Numbered from the stretch's first letter, positions 10,555 through 22,330 are shown. The stretch is 64,000 nucleotides of DNA from Symbiodinium natans (GCA_905221605.1 CAJNDS010002072.1:641197-705196), one strand, 5' to 3'. Translations and numbers: made by a program. Notes: generated by a model not told the origin, from the letters alone.

Positions 10555-12050
10555 AGTGTCACAAAGTGGTTTCCCAGACCTTGATCCCTCGGCCTCATCC
10601 TTTCCCCCTGGTCAGAAAAGATGCAGCAACATCTCAGACGCGAGGTAGGGTTGTTTGTGCACATGAAGCGTATGTTTGCACTAAGCAGTGCTCCATATAC
10701 ATATATACATTATAAGGATCCATATATTCAAGCCTCCAAAAACCAGACCAGTGAAAACTTCACATACCATGGTCATCAAACCGCGGGCAGCCCCTGAAAT
10801 CTGCAAACCATGATCCAGCAATGCTGTAATCTAAAGAATTTACGATACACGAAGACTGCAACCTTGGAATTTTGGAGTACTACATTATTAACACTACTAT
10901 ACGATGAAGGTCAGAGCATTACTAGGTCATCACGACAGACTATAAAAAACGAAAAGCAGTTCTTGAATATCATAGTACATTTTTTAAACAATTTAGTATT
11001 GGACAACATTGTAACAGATAGGCGTTCTAGAATGCATTCTTGCATTCTAGAATTCAATTCCAGACCCACGAATCACGGAGACCTCAGCAGCGATGGCAAT
11101 GATCAAGTGTGCGCAGGTCTTTTTGGGGGCGGGGACGTGATCGAATGCAGGAGGCCGAACGTCCCTCCTGAAAGGCCCAAAGAGGCCCAATACTGTAAAC
11201 CTTGTGCAGACTCCAATGTCTGGTACGCCCACACCCTAAGGCGAAGAGAGCGTGCGCGACTCCTTGCAAAAAGACCTCAATACTTAGAGTGTGCGCCGGG
11301 AAAGGCAGCTACTCCCTGATTCCTGAATCCGAAATGCTGAGCCTGACTCCCGAACCCAACCCTAAAAACGTTAAGACCCCAAACACCTCGCTTCTGATCT
11401 AAGAAAAAAACCTACAAAGGAAGTCGGCTTTGGCTTCCGGAGAAAAAGCCGCTGTTCACAAACCCTAAACCCTAAATCCTAGACCCTATAAACCCTAAAT
11501 CCTAGACCCTAAACCCTAAATCCTAAACCCTTGGGCAAAGCTGCACGCACTGATGGCTGCGCTGCAAGCGATTGTCCCCGGGCATACCTTGAGATGTGAG
11601 GTCGCGGGACCCTGAAACCAACGGTTTCCCCTTCCCCCCCCAACAACAAAGTAAAACATATACATACATATATTTTTTATATGTGTATATATATATATAC
11701 AGATACATATATTGCAAGCAATAGTAAGGTAGAAAACAAGAAAAGAGGATAACAAACCAATACTAGTGCTAATACAGACCGTGCGGGTCTCAACACAAAA
11801 ACAAGCATAAGCATGAGCATAAACATAAACATACGCATCAACACTATCACATCACGATGACAAACAACTATTACATGCTACAAAAACAAACAAACATCAA
11901 ACACACACGAAACATGTAGCCAACTGCGCAAAACTAAATCAGTCTATATATGAAATCACTATCTAAATAGAAATGTGAATAAATGAACATAAATATATAT
12001 GTATATAAGGATGGCCCGTTTGACATGATCACGAATTTGACCGGTTTAGG
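10555..12050. other. Unique, AT-richer island; one unidentified 169-codon open frame
   Basis: Apart from a short CCCTAAA block at 11,460-11,530, about 1.5 kb lacks telomere-like repeats. It contains a plus-strand ATG-started open frame at 10,810-11,319 (169 aa) with no domain I recognise and no supporting context, so it is not called a gene. The 11,655-11,710 stretch is a TATATA-rich microsatellite, and 11,795-11,840 has imperfect repeats of AAGCAT/AAACAT. The compositional contrast with its neighbours suggests inserted sequence. Confidence 0.5.
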
Positions 12051-12793
12051 GTTCGATGCTCTTAAAACAAAGGTCCTAGTTGCAGAAAAGCATTGAACAC
12101 TCTACAGGGTCTTGCTGTAAGGTGTTGGGTTGAACAGAGAACGCCGCCCAATTAACCCGATCCCAAAGTCCTAAGGGCTCCGTCGAAAGCTACTCGCCCT
12201 AATTTGAAGGTACTTTGAAGATTCAGGGTTTTGGGTTTTGGATTTGGAAGGCTGCTGCAATTCTGGCTAACTAGGGTTTAGGGTGCAGCAGCTGTGGGCC
12301 TGTAACTACTGCATGTAGTGGTGGGAAAAGTTTGCGCAGATTTTAAGTGATGGTATGGTGGGTGCTACCAGCCTGAGCTGCACTCGAAACCCTAAACCCG
12401 ATCAAGTCCTACAATGCTTCTCTTGGGTCCCTAAACATCGACAGCATGATCGGAGCTGCACGTGCATCTAGTGCCACGCCGAGTAGATGAAGTGCCAACG
12501 ACCAGTGACCTCCCCTCCTGGGCTGCTTTGATTCTGCTTGGGCGCTTCAAAAACGCTGTGACAACCCTAAACGCTTAACCTTAGACCCGCAACACCACGA
12601 AACAAACAACCTCAAAGCTCTAGACTGAGCCCTAAGCATTCAACAATCATCTACACGCGCCCACGGAGCTCCCCCTAGTTGAGAATAACACCCTAAACCC
12701 TAAAACCTAAAGCTTCGGCTTGCAAAGTTTCTCAATATCCCTAAGGGTTTATGTATCTTATGATTATATATTTGGGCTATAACGTTCTTATAT

Positions 12794-12902
12794 TTGGTAG
12801 CTTATTAATTATACTAATATAAGGGCACCTTTTTGGGGCTAGGTACTTTATAAGGGAACCCAGAGCCCAAAAAACGGGAAAAGGGCACCACTGGGCTACC
12901 AA
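12794..12902. repeat. Foldback-like mini-element related to family C
   Basis: Ends TTGGTAGC and GCTACCAA are inverted. The interior has TTTATAAGGGAACCC and GGGAAAAGGGCACCACTGGG, landmarks shared with family C copies. Followed immediately by a CCCTAAA array. Confidence 0.5.
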
Positions 12903-13274
12903 GTATAGGAAGTAACCCCTAAACCCTAAACCCTAAACCCTACACCCTAAACCCTAAACCCTAAACTAAGTACTTGAAGGCAGAAGTATTTCCTATTCAG
13001 GAACATGGACCCATAGGGTACACTGAGAAGACCCTGAATGGTAGCTCCTCTCGCGCCCCCCAAAAAAATCCCATCGGGGAGTCTCAATCTGTTTGCGGTT
13101 TACAGGGGCTAAGTTCGAAGGGAGCCTGAACCTTAACAAGAAGGGAATAAGGGTTTAGGGTTAGGGTTTAGGGTTTAGGGTTACTCTGTGTGTGGCCTAA
13201 CGGTGAATATCAACGCAAGCTTAGACTGCTTGGCGCCAAGCAGCAACAGCACGTGTGCATTATGCTGTACCCCT

Positions 13275-13377
13275 AAGGGTCCATGTGTAAATAAGGAATA
13301 CTGGGGCCTTGAAGTACTTCCTATATAGGGACTTTGGGGCCCAAGTTTATAATAATGAGATACACTGAATGTTAGGG
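13275..13377 (+). mobile_element. Foldback mini-element, family A, diverged copy
   Basis: The left end AAGGGTCCATGT and the interior GGGGCCTTGAAGTACTTCC, TATAGGGACTTTGGGGCCC and TATAATAATGAG align with the 101-bp consensus. The right end is degraded to GATACACTGAATGTTAGG. Confidence 0.7.
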
Positions 13378-13583
13378 TAAGAACCCTGGACGAGTCAGGA
13401 CAGTCATGCCACTCACCAGCATGAGCACAGCAACCACACAGTCCATGCTGCCGAAGAATCAAAAGCATGATGAAAAAAAGCATGAAACACGGCAGTTCCT
13501 ATCAACACAATCAATACCAAGAGGGCTTAAAGCACCCAGGAAGAGGCGTGCTCGGTCAGTTTGGTCTTGGTGGTGGAGAAGAA

Positions 13584-13642
13584 AGCCTAAAGCTTAAAGC
13601 CTAAAGCCTAAAGCCTAAAGCCTAAAGCCTAAACCCTAAACC
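13584..13642 (-). repeat. AAAGCCT-variant array
   Basis: Seven units of the CCTAAAG variant end in two CCCTAAA units, a local variant of the telomere-like repeat. Confidence 0.85.
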
Positions 13643-14786
13643 GTGCTCAGGGAAGAGGACGCCCAGTGTCCAGGGTTCCACTCACACTCGCTTGCACGCA
13701 CAAAATCCCCAAGCCAACCCTCATGCTCCCTGGACATCCAAACCCTAAGGTCATAGAGTATATAGGGTTTAGGGTTTAGGGTTTAGGGCGGTCAAGGCTT
13801 GCTACCAGCAACCAAAAAGTCTGATCGGCCAAGGGTAAAAGCTTAGGGTTCAGGATCTGTGGGTTCAGGGTTTAGGGTGCAAGGGTTTAAGGGTTTCAGG
13901 GTTCAAGGGTTTAGGGGTTCAGGGCTTGATTTTGTTTGCGGGGGGAGGGGGGGGGAGCAACTCACACATTATCAGCCCCAAAGGGCTGTGAACTGAGGCT
14001 TGGTCACCTCTTTTTATAGGCTTCTTAAGGGAGGGGGATTCAAGGGGGGTAGGTATATAACCCAAGCTTCCCTAATACTCCCCACTACTCCTTCCCTAGG
14101 TACCTAACCCCTTGAACCTCCCCCCCCCCCCCCCGTAAAGCCTATCATCTTTGGTTTCATCGCGGCTTGCCAGAACCATGGCGCGGCTGCTCGTGTTGCA
14201 TGTTCGGAAGACTAGCCCCCCGGTTAAAACGCACTTCAGGTGGTAGGTCGGGTTTATAGGAACCTTCCCTAACCCTAAACCCTCCGAACCCTGAATCCTA
14301 AGCCCTAAGCCCTAAACCCTCCCATTCTAAGCGCACCTGGATTCTTTTGGGAAACTAAATTTCAACTCGAAGCCCCTAAGCCCGAAGCCCTTACTAAAGG
14401 GTTCTTCAGGGAAAGGGGTTCAAGGGGGGTTTTAGGGTTTAGAGTTTAGGGGTTTAGGGTTTAGGGGGGTATGTAACCTCCCCACGACTCCCTAAGCTCC
14501 CTAAGCCTCCTTAAGGTTCCCAGCTACCTACCCCGCCTTGAACCCCCCCTCCCTTAGAACCCTATACCCTAACCCTAAACCCTTATACCTATAATTTCTC
14601 AAGGGCGGCGTGCAGCTCGCAGGCACTGATGGCAGAGCTGGGGACCTCAGCAATGATGCCGCGAAGACTTTAGGCGCTTTAGAGTTCGGTTTCTAAAAAT
14701 CCAAAACCTTTGGACTAATAAAGTCCTAGGTCTACTCTAACCTCAACTTCTGCACCCAAGCCCGAAAACGTCCTCAAGCCTACCCA

Positions 14787-14935
14787 GGGGTTGGGGGGGG
14801 GGGGGGGGTGGGGGGTGGGGGGGGGGGGGGGGGTGGGGGGGGGGGTAGGGGGGGGCGCGGTGGGCGAAACCGGGGGGGGGGGGGGGTCGCGGGGGGGAGG
14901 GGGGCGGAGGGTGGGGGGGGGGGGTTTCGGGGGGC
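14787..14935 (+). repeat. G-rich low-complexity block
   Basis: About 150 bp are nearly all G with single T, A or C interruptions. Open frames on both strands here are poly-Gly or poly-Pro artefacts. Strong G-quadruplex potential; the exact length in the assembly is doubtful. Confidence 0.85.
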
Positions 14936-15359
14936 GTAGCTACACGGACCCTTTAGGGGTATGTGCTTCACTGGCACGGGGACTCCTAAACCCTAAACCC
15001 TATAAACCCTTTAAACCCTAAACCCTAAAACCTAAAACCTAAACCGAGTACTCAGCTGCCTGTGCGATCAATCATCTGAGTGCCTGCCTTACACTTCACG
15101 GCCCATGGGAGGTTCCTGGCAAACGAAGGAAGACACTTTCACGCGAGTCGGCTTCACGCATCTCATCTTGCCCTGACTCATCTTGTGTTTCTTGGGTTTG
15201 GGGTCAGTTTAGGGTTGAGGGTTTAGGGTTTAGGGTTTAGGTTTAGGGTTTAGGGATTAGGGTTCCAAGTTGGCATGGACGAAGTTCTGTCTCCAAATTA
15301 GTCCCCTGACTTCTGAGCCTCTGAAACTTGGACTTTTGTTGGAAAAAGATGTGAAACCA

Positions 15360-15462
15360 AAAAATCTTGAGAATATGTGTATACATATGTATATAAATAT
15401 ATAAATAGATAAATAAATAAATGTATATATATATATATATGTATATATAATATACATGGGCG
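15360..15462. repeat. AT-rich microsatellite
   Basis: TATATA, AAATA and TGTATA repeats. Noncoding. Confidence 0.85.
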
Positions 15463-15616
15463 GTTCTGCAAAATAGGGCCCCTTTTTGGCTCCGAACAAC
15501 AAAGTGCAGAACCCTTATTATGAGGGAAACTGGGGTCTGTACGTTTGGGGGGGGGGGGGTTTCCCTTGATTCCGGGTATCGACTTCAGGGCTTTAGGGTT
15601 TAGGGTCTACAGTAAC

Positions 15617-15935
15617 CCTAAACCCTAAACCCTAAACCCTAAACCCTAAACCCTACACCCTCAGCCCTAAACCCTGCTCCCTGAAGCCCAGCTCCTCCCT
15701 TCTGGGGCTCCCGTCCGCATTGGCAGCGAGCGCTCCGTGACCCATGCCAAGGAAGAGACTCAGGGCATCCCGCCAGTGGCCTTAGGGTTTAGGGTTTAGG
15801 GTTTGGGGTTTGGGGTTTAGGGTTTTAGGGTTTATGGTTTAGGGTTTAGGGTTGAGGGTTTAGGGCCTAGGGTTTCATTAGGGTTTAGGGTTCAGGGTTT
15901 AGGGTTCAGGGTTTAGCGTTTAGGGTTTAGGAGAG
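15617..15935. repeat. CCCTAAA block followed by inverted TTTAGGG block
   Basis: CCCTAAA units at 15,617-15,675 and TTTAGGG units at 15,781-15,935 enclose a spacer of roughly 105 bp with C-rich ends on the left and G-rich ends on the right. Confidence 0.88.
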
Positions 15936-16048
15936 CATTTGGTACTCAGAACAATGGCCCACCAAATAAAGCGCAGTTAGGCAACCAAAACCCTAAACCC
16001 TAAACCCTAAACCTTAAACCCTAAACATTAGCAACCATTCTGGACACT

Positions 16049-16073
16049 GGGGGGGGGGGGGGGGGGGGGGGGG
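16049..16073 (+). repeat. G homopolymer run (25 G)
   Basis: Uninterrupted G run beside a short CCCTAAA block. Confidence 0.85.
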
Positions 16074-17199
16074 CAGGGCTTGGACTTGTTAGGGTTGAAG
16101 GTTCTGGCGTCTGGGCTTGGGTTCAGTGCTCAGGGTTTAAGAGCTCAGAGTCTACACCCTCAAGCCTGCAGAGGCTTTGGGGTTTAGGATGTAGGGATGT
16201 AGGATGTAGGGGTTTGGGGTTTAGGGTTTAGGGGTTAGGGTTTAAGTTTAGGGTTTCGGGACTCATGGGTCCACGATTTCTGAGCTCTTGGCCTCAGCTA
16301 CCTGGTGCCTGTGTTCAAAACCCTGTATCATTACCCGAATGCCGAACTCTGAAGCTCACGGCCCCTCAGGCCACGAACCCGTTTAGGGTTTCAGATTCAG
16401 GGTTCAGGGTTTAGGGTTTAGGGGTTCAGCATCTCAAGTCCAAGCATTCACACGTCAAGCCGCTTCTCAAGCATTGGTAAAAAACCCACACACCCAACGA
16501 TTCCTAAAACGTTAAGAACGCTAAGGGTTTTCATCTTCTTTTTACGCGACAAAACACGCAATACCAACACACCACCCGAAAACCCTAAACCCTAGGCCCT
16601 GAACCCGAATGCGTGTGTCCGATTGTTCGGAAGTGCAACAGGGTTGCTTGCCCTGTTGTTCGCAATTGAGTTAAAGTTTGAATAAAACAATAAATATATA
16701 AAATACATATCAATAAATAGGTTTAGCGTTCCTTTAGGCTCACTATAGCCTTTCAGAACCGATTTTGTGTAGGCATGTTCTACAAGGCTCCTCCACATTC
16801 CGCAAGCCTTACTACACTACACTATAGTTAGGGGACTCAGAACCGAAGTCATTAGGGTTTAAGGTTTAGGGTTTTCAATTGTAACTCCACTTTTTACTTG
16901 GAGGCCTCTCCTTGTGTAAACCCCAATGCACCCTAAACCCTAAACCCTAAACCCGTTGCGCCTGACAGTCGTAAGCCATCCATGGTCGCCCCGAGTGTAA
17001 CGACGTCAACGCGAACGTCCCTGGCAGTGATGTTAAGGGTTCATGTACCTATAAAGTCTATCACCCTAACAATTTTAGGGTTCAGGGTTTAGGGTCAGGG
17101 TTTTAGGGTTTATAGGGTTTGGGGTTTGGGGTTTGGAGTTTAGGGTTTGGGGTTTAGGGTTTCGAGTATATACTGGGGCCTAAAAGGGGTTCATATACA

Positions 17200-17600
17200 G
17201 TAGCTTCAGGCCGGAGGATGCACATCTACTCAGACATCACATTGATCCTGCATCCTTCACCATGCCGTAGCTGCACTACTTGAATGCTAATGATCACGAC
17301 AAGAAAAATCATGATAGTATTTGCGATAACAACATCTATATACATCTTTGGAAACACAAGAGTGATGATACTAAGGAGAACATGAATTGGCGTCCCCCGG
17401 CGGGTGCCCGCATGGCAACCTCATTCAACCATCTCTACCATTAAATAATGCCTATCTAATGACAAGTTCAAGTTACTACTAGATTTGTATATTCCAACTA
17501 AACAGACAAAGAATGACTCCTGACTATACTTGTGTCCCATCACAACCTATGAAGGGCTGACGGATGAAACAAATAAATAGGGATCAACAAAAAAAGTAAT
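17200..17600. other. Unique AT-richer sequence, nothing identified
   Basis: No telomere-like repeats, no tandem structure and no substantial open frame. Confidence 0.5.
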
Positions 17601-17601
17601 G

Positions 17602-17897
17602 TTGCACCCTGTTTAGTATTGGCCCCCTCTTTAAAGACAAACTGGCCGAATTATTCAGGACATGCTGACTGTCTGGGAGTCCCTCTTTAAAGACAAATCG
17701 TCCGGGCGCCGTAAGAAAATTCCACGCGGCGCGCCTTTAAAAAAGATAACCGGGCATCGCTGCCCCTTTTGAACCTATCTAAACTCCTCCCTACTGAAAT
17801 CATATGAGCCCCCGGGGCCGTGTAATCAAGATCCCATCCACGCCTCAACTGTTCCGGGGGGGGGGGGGGGGGGGGGCCCACACTAAACAGGGGGCAA
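17602..17897. mobile_element. 296-bp MITE-like element with 26-bp inverted ends
   Basis: The left arm 17,602-17,627 starts TTGCACCCTGTTTAGTATTG and runs into GGCCCCC. The right arm 17,872-17,897 reads GGGGGCCC, ACACTAAACAGG and GGGCAA. The arms pair at 23 of 26 positions. A G run (about 20 G) adjoins the right arm. TCTTTAAAGACAAA occurs twice inside, near 17,628 and 17,683. No coding capacity is evident and no clear target-site duplication is visible. Confidence 0.7.
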
Positions 17898-17954
17898 AAT
17901 TAAGCCGAATGGATCAAAAAAGTAAATAAGGAACAACAAACAATAACCTGTCGC

Positions 17955-18110
17955 GAAGTGGTCGCAGCGGTAGGAAAACCTTCTTTTTTGACTAGGAAAA
18001 CCTCTATTTCTTCATGTTCCCACAAAAACAGGCTCTATTTCTTCATGTTTTCATAAGAAATCCTCTATTATCTCTATGTTTCCATCGGGAAACCTCTATT
18101 TCTCTCGCAT
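17955..18110 (+). repeat. Minisatellite, unit about 37 bp
   Basis: Four degenerate copies contain CCTCTATTTCTTCATGTT. The last copy runs into the next repeat family. Confidence 0.75.
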
Positions 18111-18490
18111 GATGGAGTTCAAACAGATTCATACGCTTTGAAGCAAGCTTGCCCGGCTAAAACAAGGGGGGGGGGGGGGTTGTGTGGGGGGGAACAAGAT
18201 GTCAGCCAGCAAGATTCATATGCTTGGAAGCAAGCTTGCACAGCTCAAAAAAAGCGGGGGGGGAAGGGGGGTTGGGGGGGCGCAGCCCCGCCATTTGCAA
18301 ACACAATGCTCGCATGATGGGTTTCAAAAGAGTCATATGCTTTGAAGCAAGCTTGCACGGCTCAAATGCAACGCTCGAATGATGGGTTAAAAAAAATCAT
18401 ATGCTTTGAAGCAAGCTTGCGCGGCTTCCAAAAAAAAAGGGGGGTTGGGGGGCTGCTATGCTTTGAAGCAAGCTTGAACAGCTTAAAGGC
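18107..18490 (+). repeat. Tandem repeat with ATGCTTTGAAGCAAGCTTG core
   Basis: Five copies of a unit of roughly 60-100 bp, each with ATGCTTTGAAGCAAGCTTG (one ACGCTTTG and one ATGCTTGG variant) followed by CACGGCTCAAA-like sequence. Copies are separated by AAAAAA and GGGGGG stretches. Open frames crossing it encode repeated CFEASL-type peptides and are judged artefacts. Confidence 0.8.
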
Positions 18491-18504
18491 GGGGGGCTTG
18501 GGGA

Positions 18505-18615
18505 GCACAGGACCGGAGGACCAGAGGACCAGAGCACCACCAGAGCACCGCAGGACCGCAGACCAGAGGACCGGAGGGCAAGAGGACCAGAGAACCACAT
18601 GACCAGAGGACCACA
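18505..18615 (+). repeat. Short tandem repeat of GACCAGAGG type
   Basis: About a dozen degenerate 8-10-bp units built on GGACCAGA or GGACCGGA. Both strands stay open because of the repeat. Confidence 0.85.
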
Positions 18616-18619
18616 AACC

Positions 18620-20100
18620 CAAAGCTGAGGCAAGAGCCCTCAACTTGCTGCCCGACGAAGACTTCAGGCCCCACTTCCTGCCTTGCATCCACAACTAGTG
18701 TAGAACTCCGACTGGCTGCACATCAACAGCCGTTCAAGAACACTGCGCCTGCAAAATGCAGAAATTCATACCTTCTGGCTCGCGGGGTGGCAATCGTCAA
18801 GCACGCGGACATCTGCTGAGCTGGGGGAGCAGATTGAAACACAGCCTGCAGCAGGATGTCTCCCAGCCGCCGTCGCGCATCCTTCACATTCAACCTTGCC
18901 ACGCGCCACAGAAAAACACGGCACTGGACCCCGGTTGCGCCGCCGTGGGTCCAACGGCGTAGGTGACTGTGATGCGAACACACCCAACAACCGGGTCTCC
19001 AAGCTGCTGAAAGCACGCCTGGAGCATTGCGCGCCACCATTGCATTTGTTTCTGCTACGCAATCAGAAAGCCGGCACGTTGCATAACGTGCAAGTCGCAA
19101 GGCATCGGCTTTCTCTTGACGACGTCGCTCCTGACGAGAGCAGTTCTTGCACTGTTGCACGGAGACCTCACATGGGCACTAAACACACCTTCCGGGATCA
19201 CTATTGAGTGGAGCCGCACGTTTGCCATGTCCGTCTGCATGTCGTACAGTAGACGCTTGATACAATTACTCTTGCCACCTGAGTCTTCTAGTGGTGGCTT
19301 GAATTCACTGGACGAGAGGGGTGGGGTAGAGAAGTGCAAGTAGCTGCCGAAGGACGTCGCTATTGTTTTCACTCTTGAGGCACACGCAACGCACTGAAAA
19401 CCCGCGTTGCTAGGGCTGCAAAGGGCCCCCTGAGCCGAAAGTGCACAGGCAAGGGCGGTCCGTGAAACTTGAAAGTGTCATACCTGGCTGTCAACTGCAC
19501 GGACACCACATTACACCACTCTTAGCTGAACGTGCTCGCTCAGAGAAGAACCCCGAACTGAAAGCAGCAAAAAGTTCAACTTTCACGTGTCCCTGCACCC
19601 GGTTCAGCCATCCCAAAAGAAGGCAAGCACCTGTGGCCAGAAACCGCCTCCCGTGAGGTCCCATCGCAGAAAGATCTTTCCCTGGTACGTCAACTCCTAA
19701 GAGCCCGCCTGGCCTCCCCATCACTACTGTTCTGGGCACTCCAAGACTTCATGATCAGCGTCATAGTAGACCAACGATAGGTCTGGCGACGCAGGCACCA
19801 GAGCTGCATTCTCCAGCGCGCGGGTTTGCTTTTGCATCCGCTGCTGCTTGCGCGAAGGTCTGAGCAACTTTGAATGCATCTGGAGTTGCCTCCATAAGCG
19901 CATCTTTTTCACTCATTCATTCACAAGTTTGCACCCCTCTTTACATCAATTTCTGGCCCTCGTGCCCAAGGGGCAGACCCTGCATGCACACGGCCAGAAC
20001 CATTCAAATTTGGCTTCAGTCACAACGAATCAACGAATCCACGTGCCCATATTGCCCCTCATGATTTGGAAGTCTGGTGCCAGAGGACCACAGGAGCCAC
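18620..20100. other. Unique GC-balanced island, possible unidentified coding remnants
   Basis: About 1.5 kb has no telomere-like repeats. Several overlapping open frames occur on both strands (minus strand 18,723-19,160 with 145 codons, 19,055-19,372 and 19,491-19,739; plus strand 18,896-19,207). None has a domain I recognise, and frames on opposite strands are equally open, so no gene is called. The non-repeat character makes it one of the two best places in the first 54 kb to look for exons of an intron-containing gene. Confidence 0.4.
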
Positions 20101-20109
20101 ACCTAGGAG

Positions 20110-20180
20110 AAAAAAAAAAAAGGCCCGCTAAACCTAGGAGGAAAAAGGAAGGGCCCGCCACAGCTAGGAAAAAAGACACC
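20110..20180 (+). repeat. Tandem repeat, CCTAGGA(n)GGGCCCGC
   Basis: Three degenerate units of roughly 32 bp, each with a CTAGGA, A-rich and GGCCCGC segment. Confidence 0.7.
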
Positions 20181-20182
20181 GG

Positions 20183-20186
<4 letters not shown>

Positions 20187-20219
<33 letters not shown>

Positions 20220-20323
20220 ACTAAATTGTATAAGTATTATATTATTTTATATTATAATAAGTTATGTTATATTATGCTATGTAATATGTCATATGTAATA
20301 TGAAACATACCAAGAGATTTATG

Positions 20324-20366
<43 letters not shown>

Positions 20367-20462
20367 GCACACACAGATATATATATATATATATATATAT
20401 ATGCGTTGGCTTTCAGCATAGTGTGTGTCTATATATATATATATATATACATATATATATTG
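20187..20462. repeat. Compound microsatellite (TA)n, (CA)n, (TA)n
   Basis: TA repeats at 20,187-20,217, CA repeats at about 20,328-20,365, TA repeats at 20,376-20,402 and again at 20,431-20,460, separated by AT-rich sequence. Confidence 0.92.
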
Positions 20463-20908
20463 GACCCCAAGTATATATTATATAGGTACATAACCCAACC
20501 ATAACCAAGACAAACCATATACCAGTGTGGGCTCGGAGGCCTGATAATCCCCACAACAACCCTGTAAAGGGCCGTTTTAAGGGGTTATAGGGTGAAATAG
20601 CCCATCTATAGCCAAGAGAAGCAATATATGGGTAGTTCTCATTAGGGTCCCTTTTGGGATCCTTGATTCTTTAAGGGAACCGTACTAAACGTACGACCCC
20701 AAAAAACTAAAGCACTTGCTATATAGGGACTGTGGGGCCCAAGTATATAGTAACAACGTACATTGCACCCTAAACCATGAACCCTAAACCCTGAACCATA
20801 ACCCTAAATCCTACTGAAGTACAGGGACGCTTATGGTAAGGACCCTAAATTGAGAAAAAAGGCTCCTGGCTTAGGTTAGACGTCACTGAACTACAGTTAG
20901 TATAGTAT

Positions 20909-20928
20909 GGGGGGGGGGGGGGGGGGGG
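20909..20928 (+). repeat. G homopolymer run (20 G)
   Basis: Uninterrupted G run immediately before a TTTAGGGG-variant array. Confidence 0.85.
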
Positions 20929-20937
20929 AGGCCCTGG

Positions 20938-21075
20938 TAGGGTTTAGGGGTTCAGGGTTCAGGGTTTGGGGTTAGGGTTTAGGGGTTTAGGGGTTTAAGG
21001 GGTTTAGGGGTTTAGGGGTTTAGGGGTTTAGGGTTTAGGGTTTCGGGTTTCGGGTTTGGGGTTGAAGGTTCAGGG
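20938..21075 (+). repeat. TTTAGGGG-variant array
   Basis: Eight-base GGTTTAGG units (TTTAGGGG) mixed with TTCAGGG and TTTCGGG variants. Confidence 0.85.
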
Positions 21076-21529
21076 GTTTTGGGAACCTGGCCTGTCCAGC
21101 ATTGAGGCCGTCAGTGCCCGGTAGAGCGAAAGCGCATGATCCCACGCTGCCTGCCACAGGTTCCCTCAGCCCTATAACCGTAAACCCTAAACCCTAAACC
21201 CTGATCCCTAAACCCTAAACCCTAAACCCTACCAGTCCTCGTCAGCCTGAGCTCACGGCCTTACAACCCGCCGGCCGAGTGAAACAACAACATGATACAA
21301 CATGCATCCAGTGGGAACCACGTGGTTTAGGGTTTAGGGTTTGGGGTTTAGGGTTTAGGGTTTGGGGCACTGGCAGAACGAAAGAAAACGCTTGCGCCGA
21401 ATGCGCAAGGAGGCGCTGTTGCCAACGCACGTGACGCTTTCCAAATTGCAACCTCTCAAACTTTCGAACTCCAAACGTTCATACACCTCCCCGACGTATG
21501 CATGGCCTCGTACTCCAGACTCGAAACCC

Positions 21530-21609
21530 TAAACCCTAAATTTAAACCCTAAACCCTAAACCCTAAACCCTAAACCCCAAACCCTAAACCCTAAACCCTA
21601 AACCCTAAG
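21530..21609 (-). repeat. CCCTAAA array
   Basis: About eleven CCCTAAA units with one TTTAAA and one CCCCAAA interruption. Confidence 0.9.
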
Positions 21610-21875
21610 GCCTGGCGCTTCAAAGTCGGCGATGCGCGGAAGATAGGATTGAAGAGTTTGAGAAGGGACGCTCAAGCTCGAGTTCTTGAACTTTCGAATC
21701 GTATGAACATCAGATTTAAGGTTTCAGGGGTTTTAGGGTTTAGGGTTTAGGGTTTAGGGTGAAACTTAGAAAGAAAGCGTTTGAGGTTTGAAAGCGGCTT
21801 GCGCTCGCGTAGTTTGAAGCTTCAATCTCGAGATGCTCGACCTCTCGAACTTTCGAACCCCGTAACTGGCTGGCT

Positions 21876-21960
21876 CTTAGTAGGGAATGAGGGAATGAGG
21901 GCCCTACGTGATCCCGTAAAGGGTATAGATAGGGCCCTCATTCCCTCATTCCCTACTAAG
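21876..21960. repeat. Perfect 31-bp inverted repeat with 23-nt loop
   Basis: Arms 21,876-21,906 and 21,930-21,960 are exact reverse complements. The left arm begins CTTAGTAGGGAATGAGGG and contains a doubled GAATGAGG. Surrounding sequence (21,640-22,020) has several copies of CTCGAACTTTCGAA-type motifs. Perfect arms suggest recent formation or ongoing sequence correction. Confidence 0.9.
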
Positions 21961-22263
21961 AACCAGGCGGGTAAGCTCTCAATCTTTCGAGCTCGAAAGT
22001 CTTCGAACTCTCAAAGTCTCAACTTCTAAGCCCGTCGCTCGTGACGAACTTCCAGTATCAGTGGTGGCTTGGGAAAGCCTAGTCTCTTAACCCTGAACCC
22101 TGAACCCTGAGCCCTACCACCCCAAACCCTAAACCCTAAACCCTCAACCCTAAACCCTAAAACCCTAAACCCTAAACGCGAAACCCACTGTGGCTTCCTC
22201 TGTGCGGCAGCCGGCGACCGCGGAGCCACAGCCCAGAAGATCTGGGCCTGGCCTTAGCTTTTC

Positions 22264-22330
22264 AACTTGGGGTTTAGGGTTTAGGGTTTAGGGTTTAGGG
22301 TTTAGGGTTTAGGGTTTAGGGGGGGGTTTA
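22264..22330 (+). repeat. TTTAGGG array
   Basis: Eight perfect TTTAGGG units ending in a G run. Confidence 0.92.

Larger units (their letters stand above)
12050..17200. repeat. Telomere-like mosaic region 2, no gene seen
   Basis: Smaller and more decayed arrays than in region 1: CCCTAAA at 12,915-12,965, TTTAGGG at 13,149-13,182 and 13,767-13,790, mixed variants at 13,840-13,930, CCCTAAA at 14,990-15,030 and 16,565-16,600, and others listed separately. Spacers carry short T- or A-rich stretches and nothing identifiable as a gene. C-rich runs at 14,120-14,135 and G runs at 13,940-13,957 and 15,547-15,560 also occur. Confidence 0.75.

Noticed and set aside
10810-11319. 169-codon ATG-started frame as a gene
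   Set aside because: Plausible length but no recognised domain, AT-rich flanks, partly overlapping minus-strand frames; kept only as a note in the island entry.
14780-15021. Poly-Gly/Poly-Pro proteins
   Set aside because: Translation of a G homopolymer block.
20300-20462. Alternating CA/TA tracts as regulatory or Z-DNA elements
   Set aside because: Ordinary compound microsatellite with no nearby gene to regulate.
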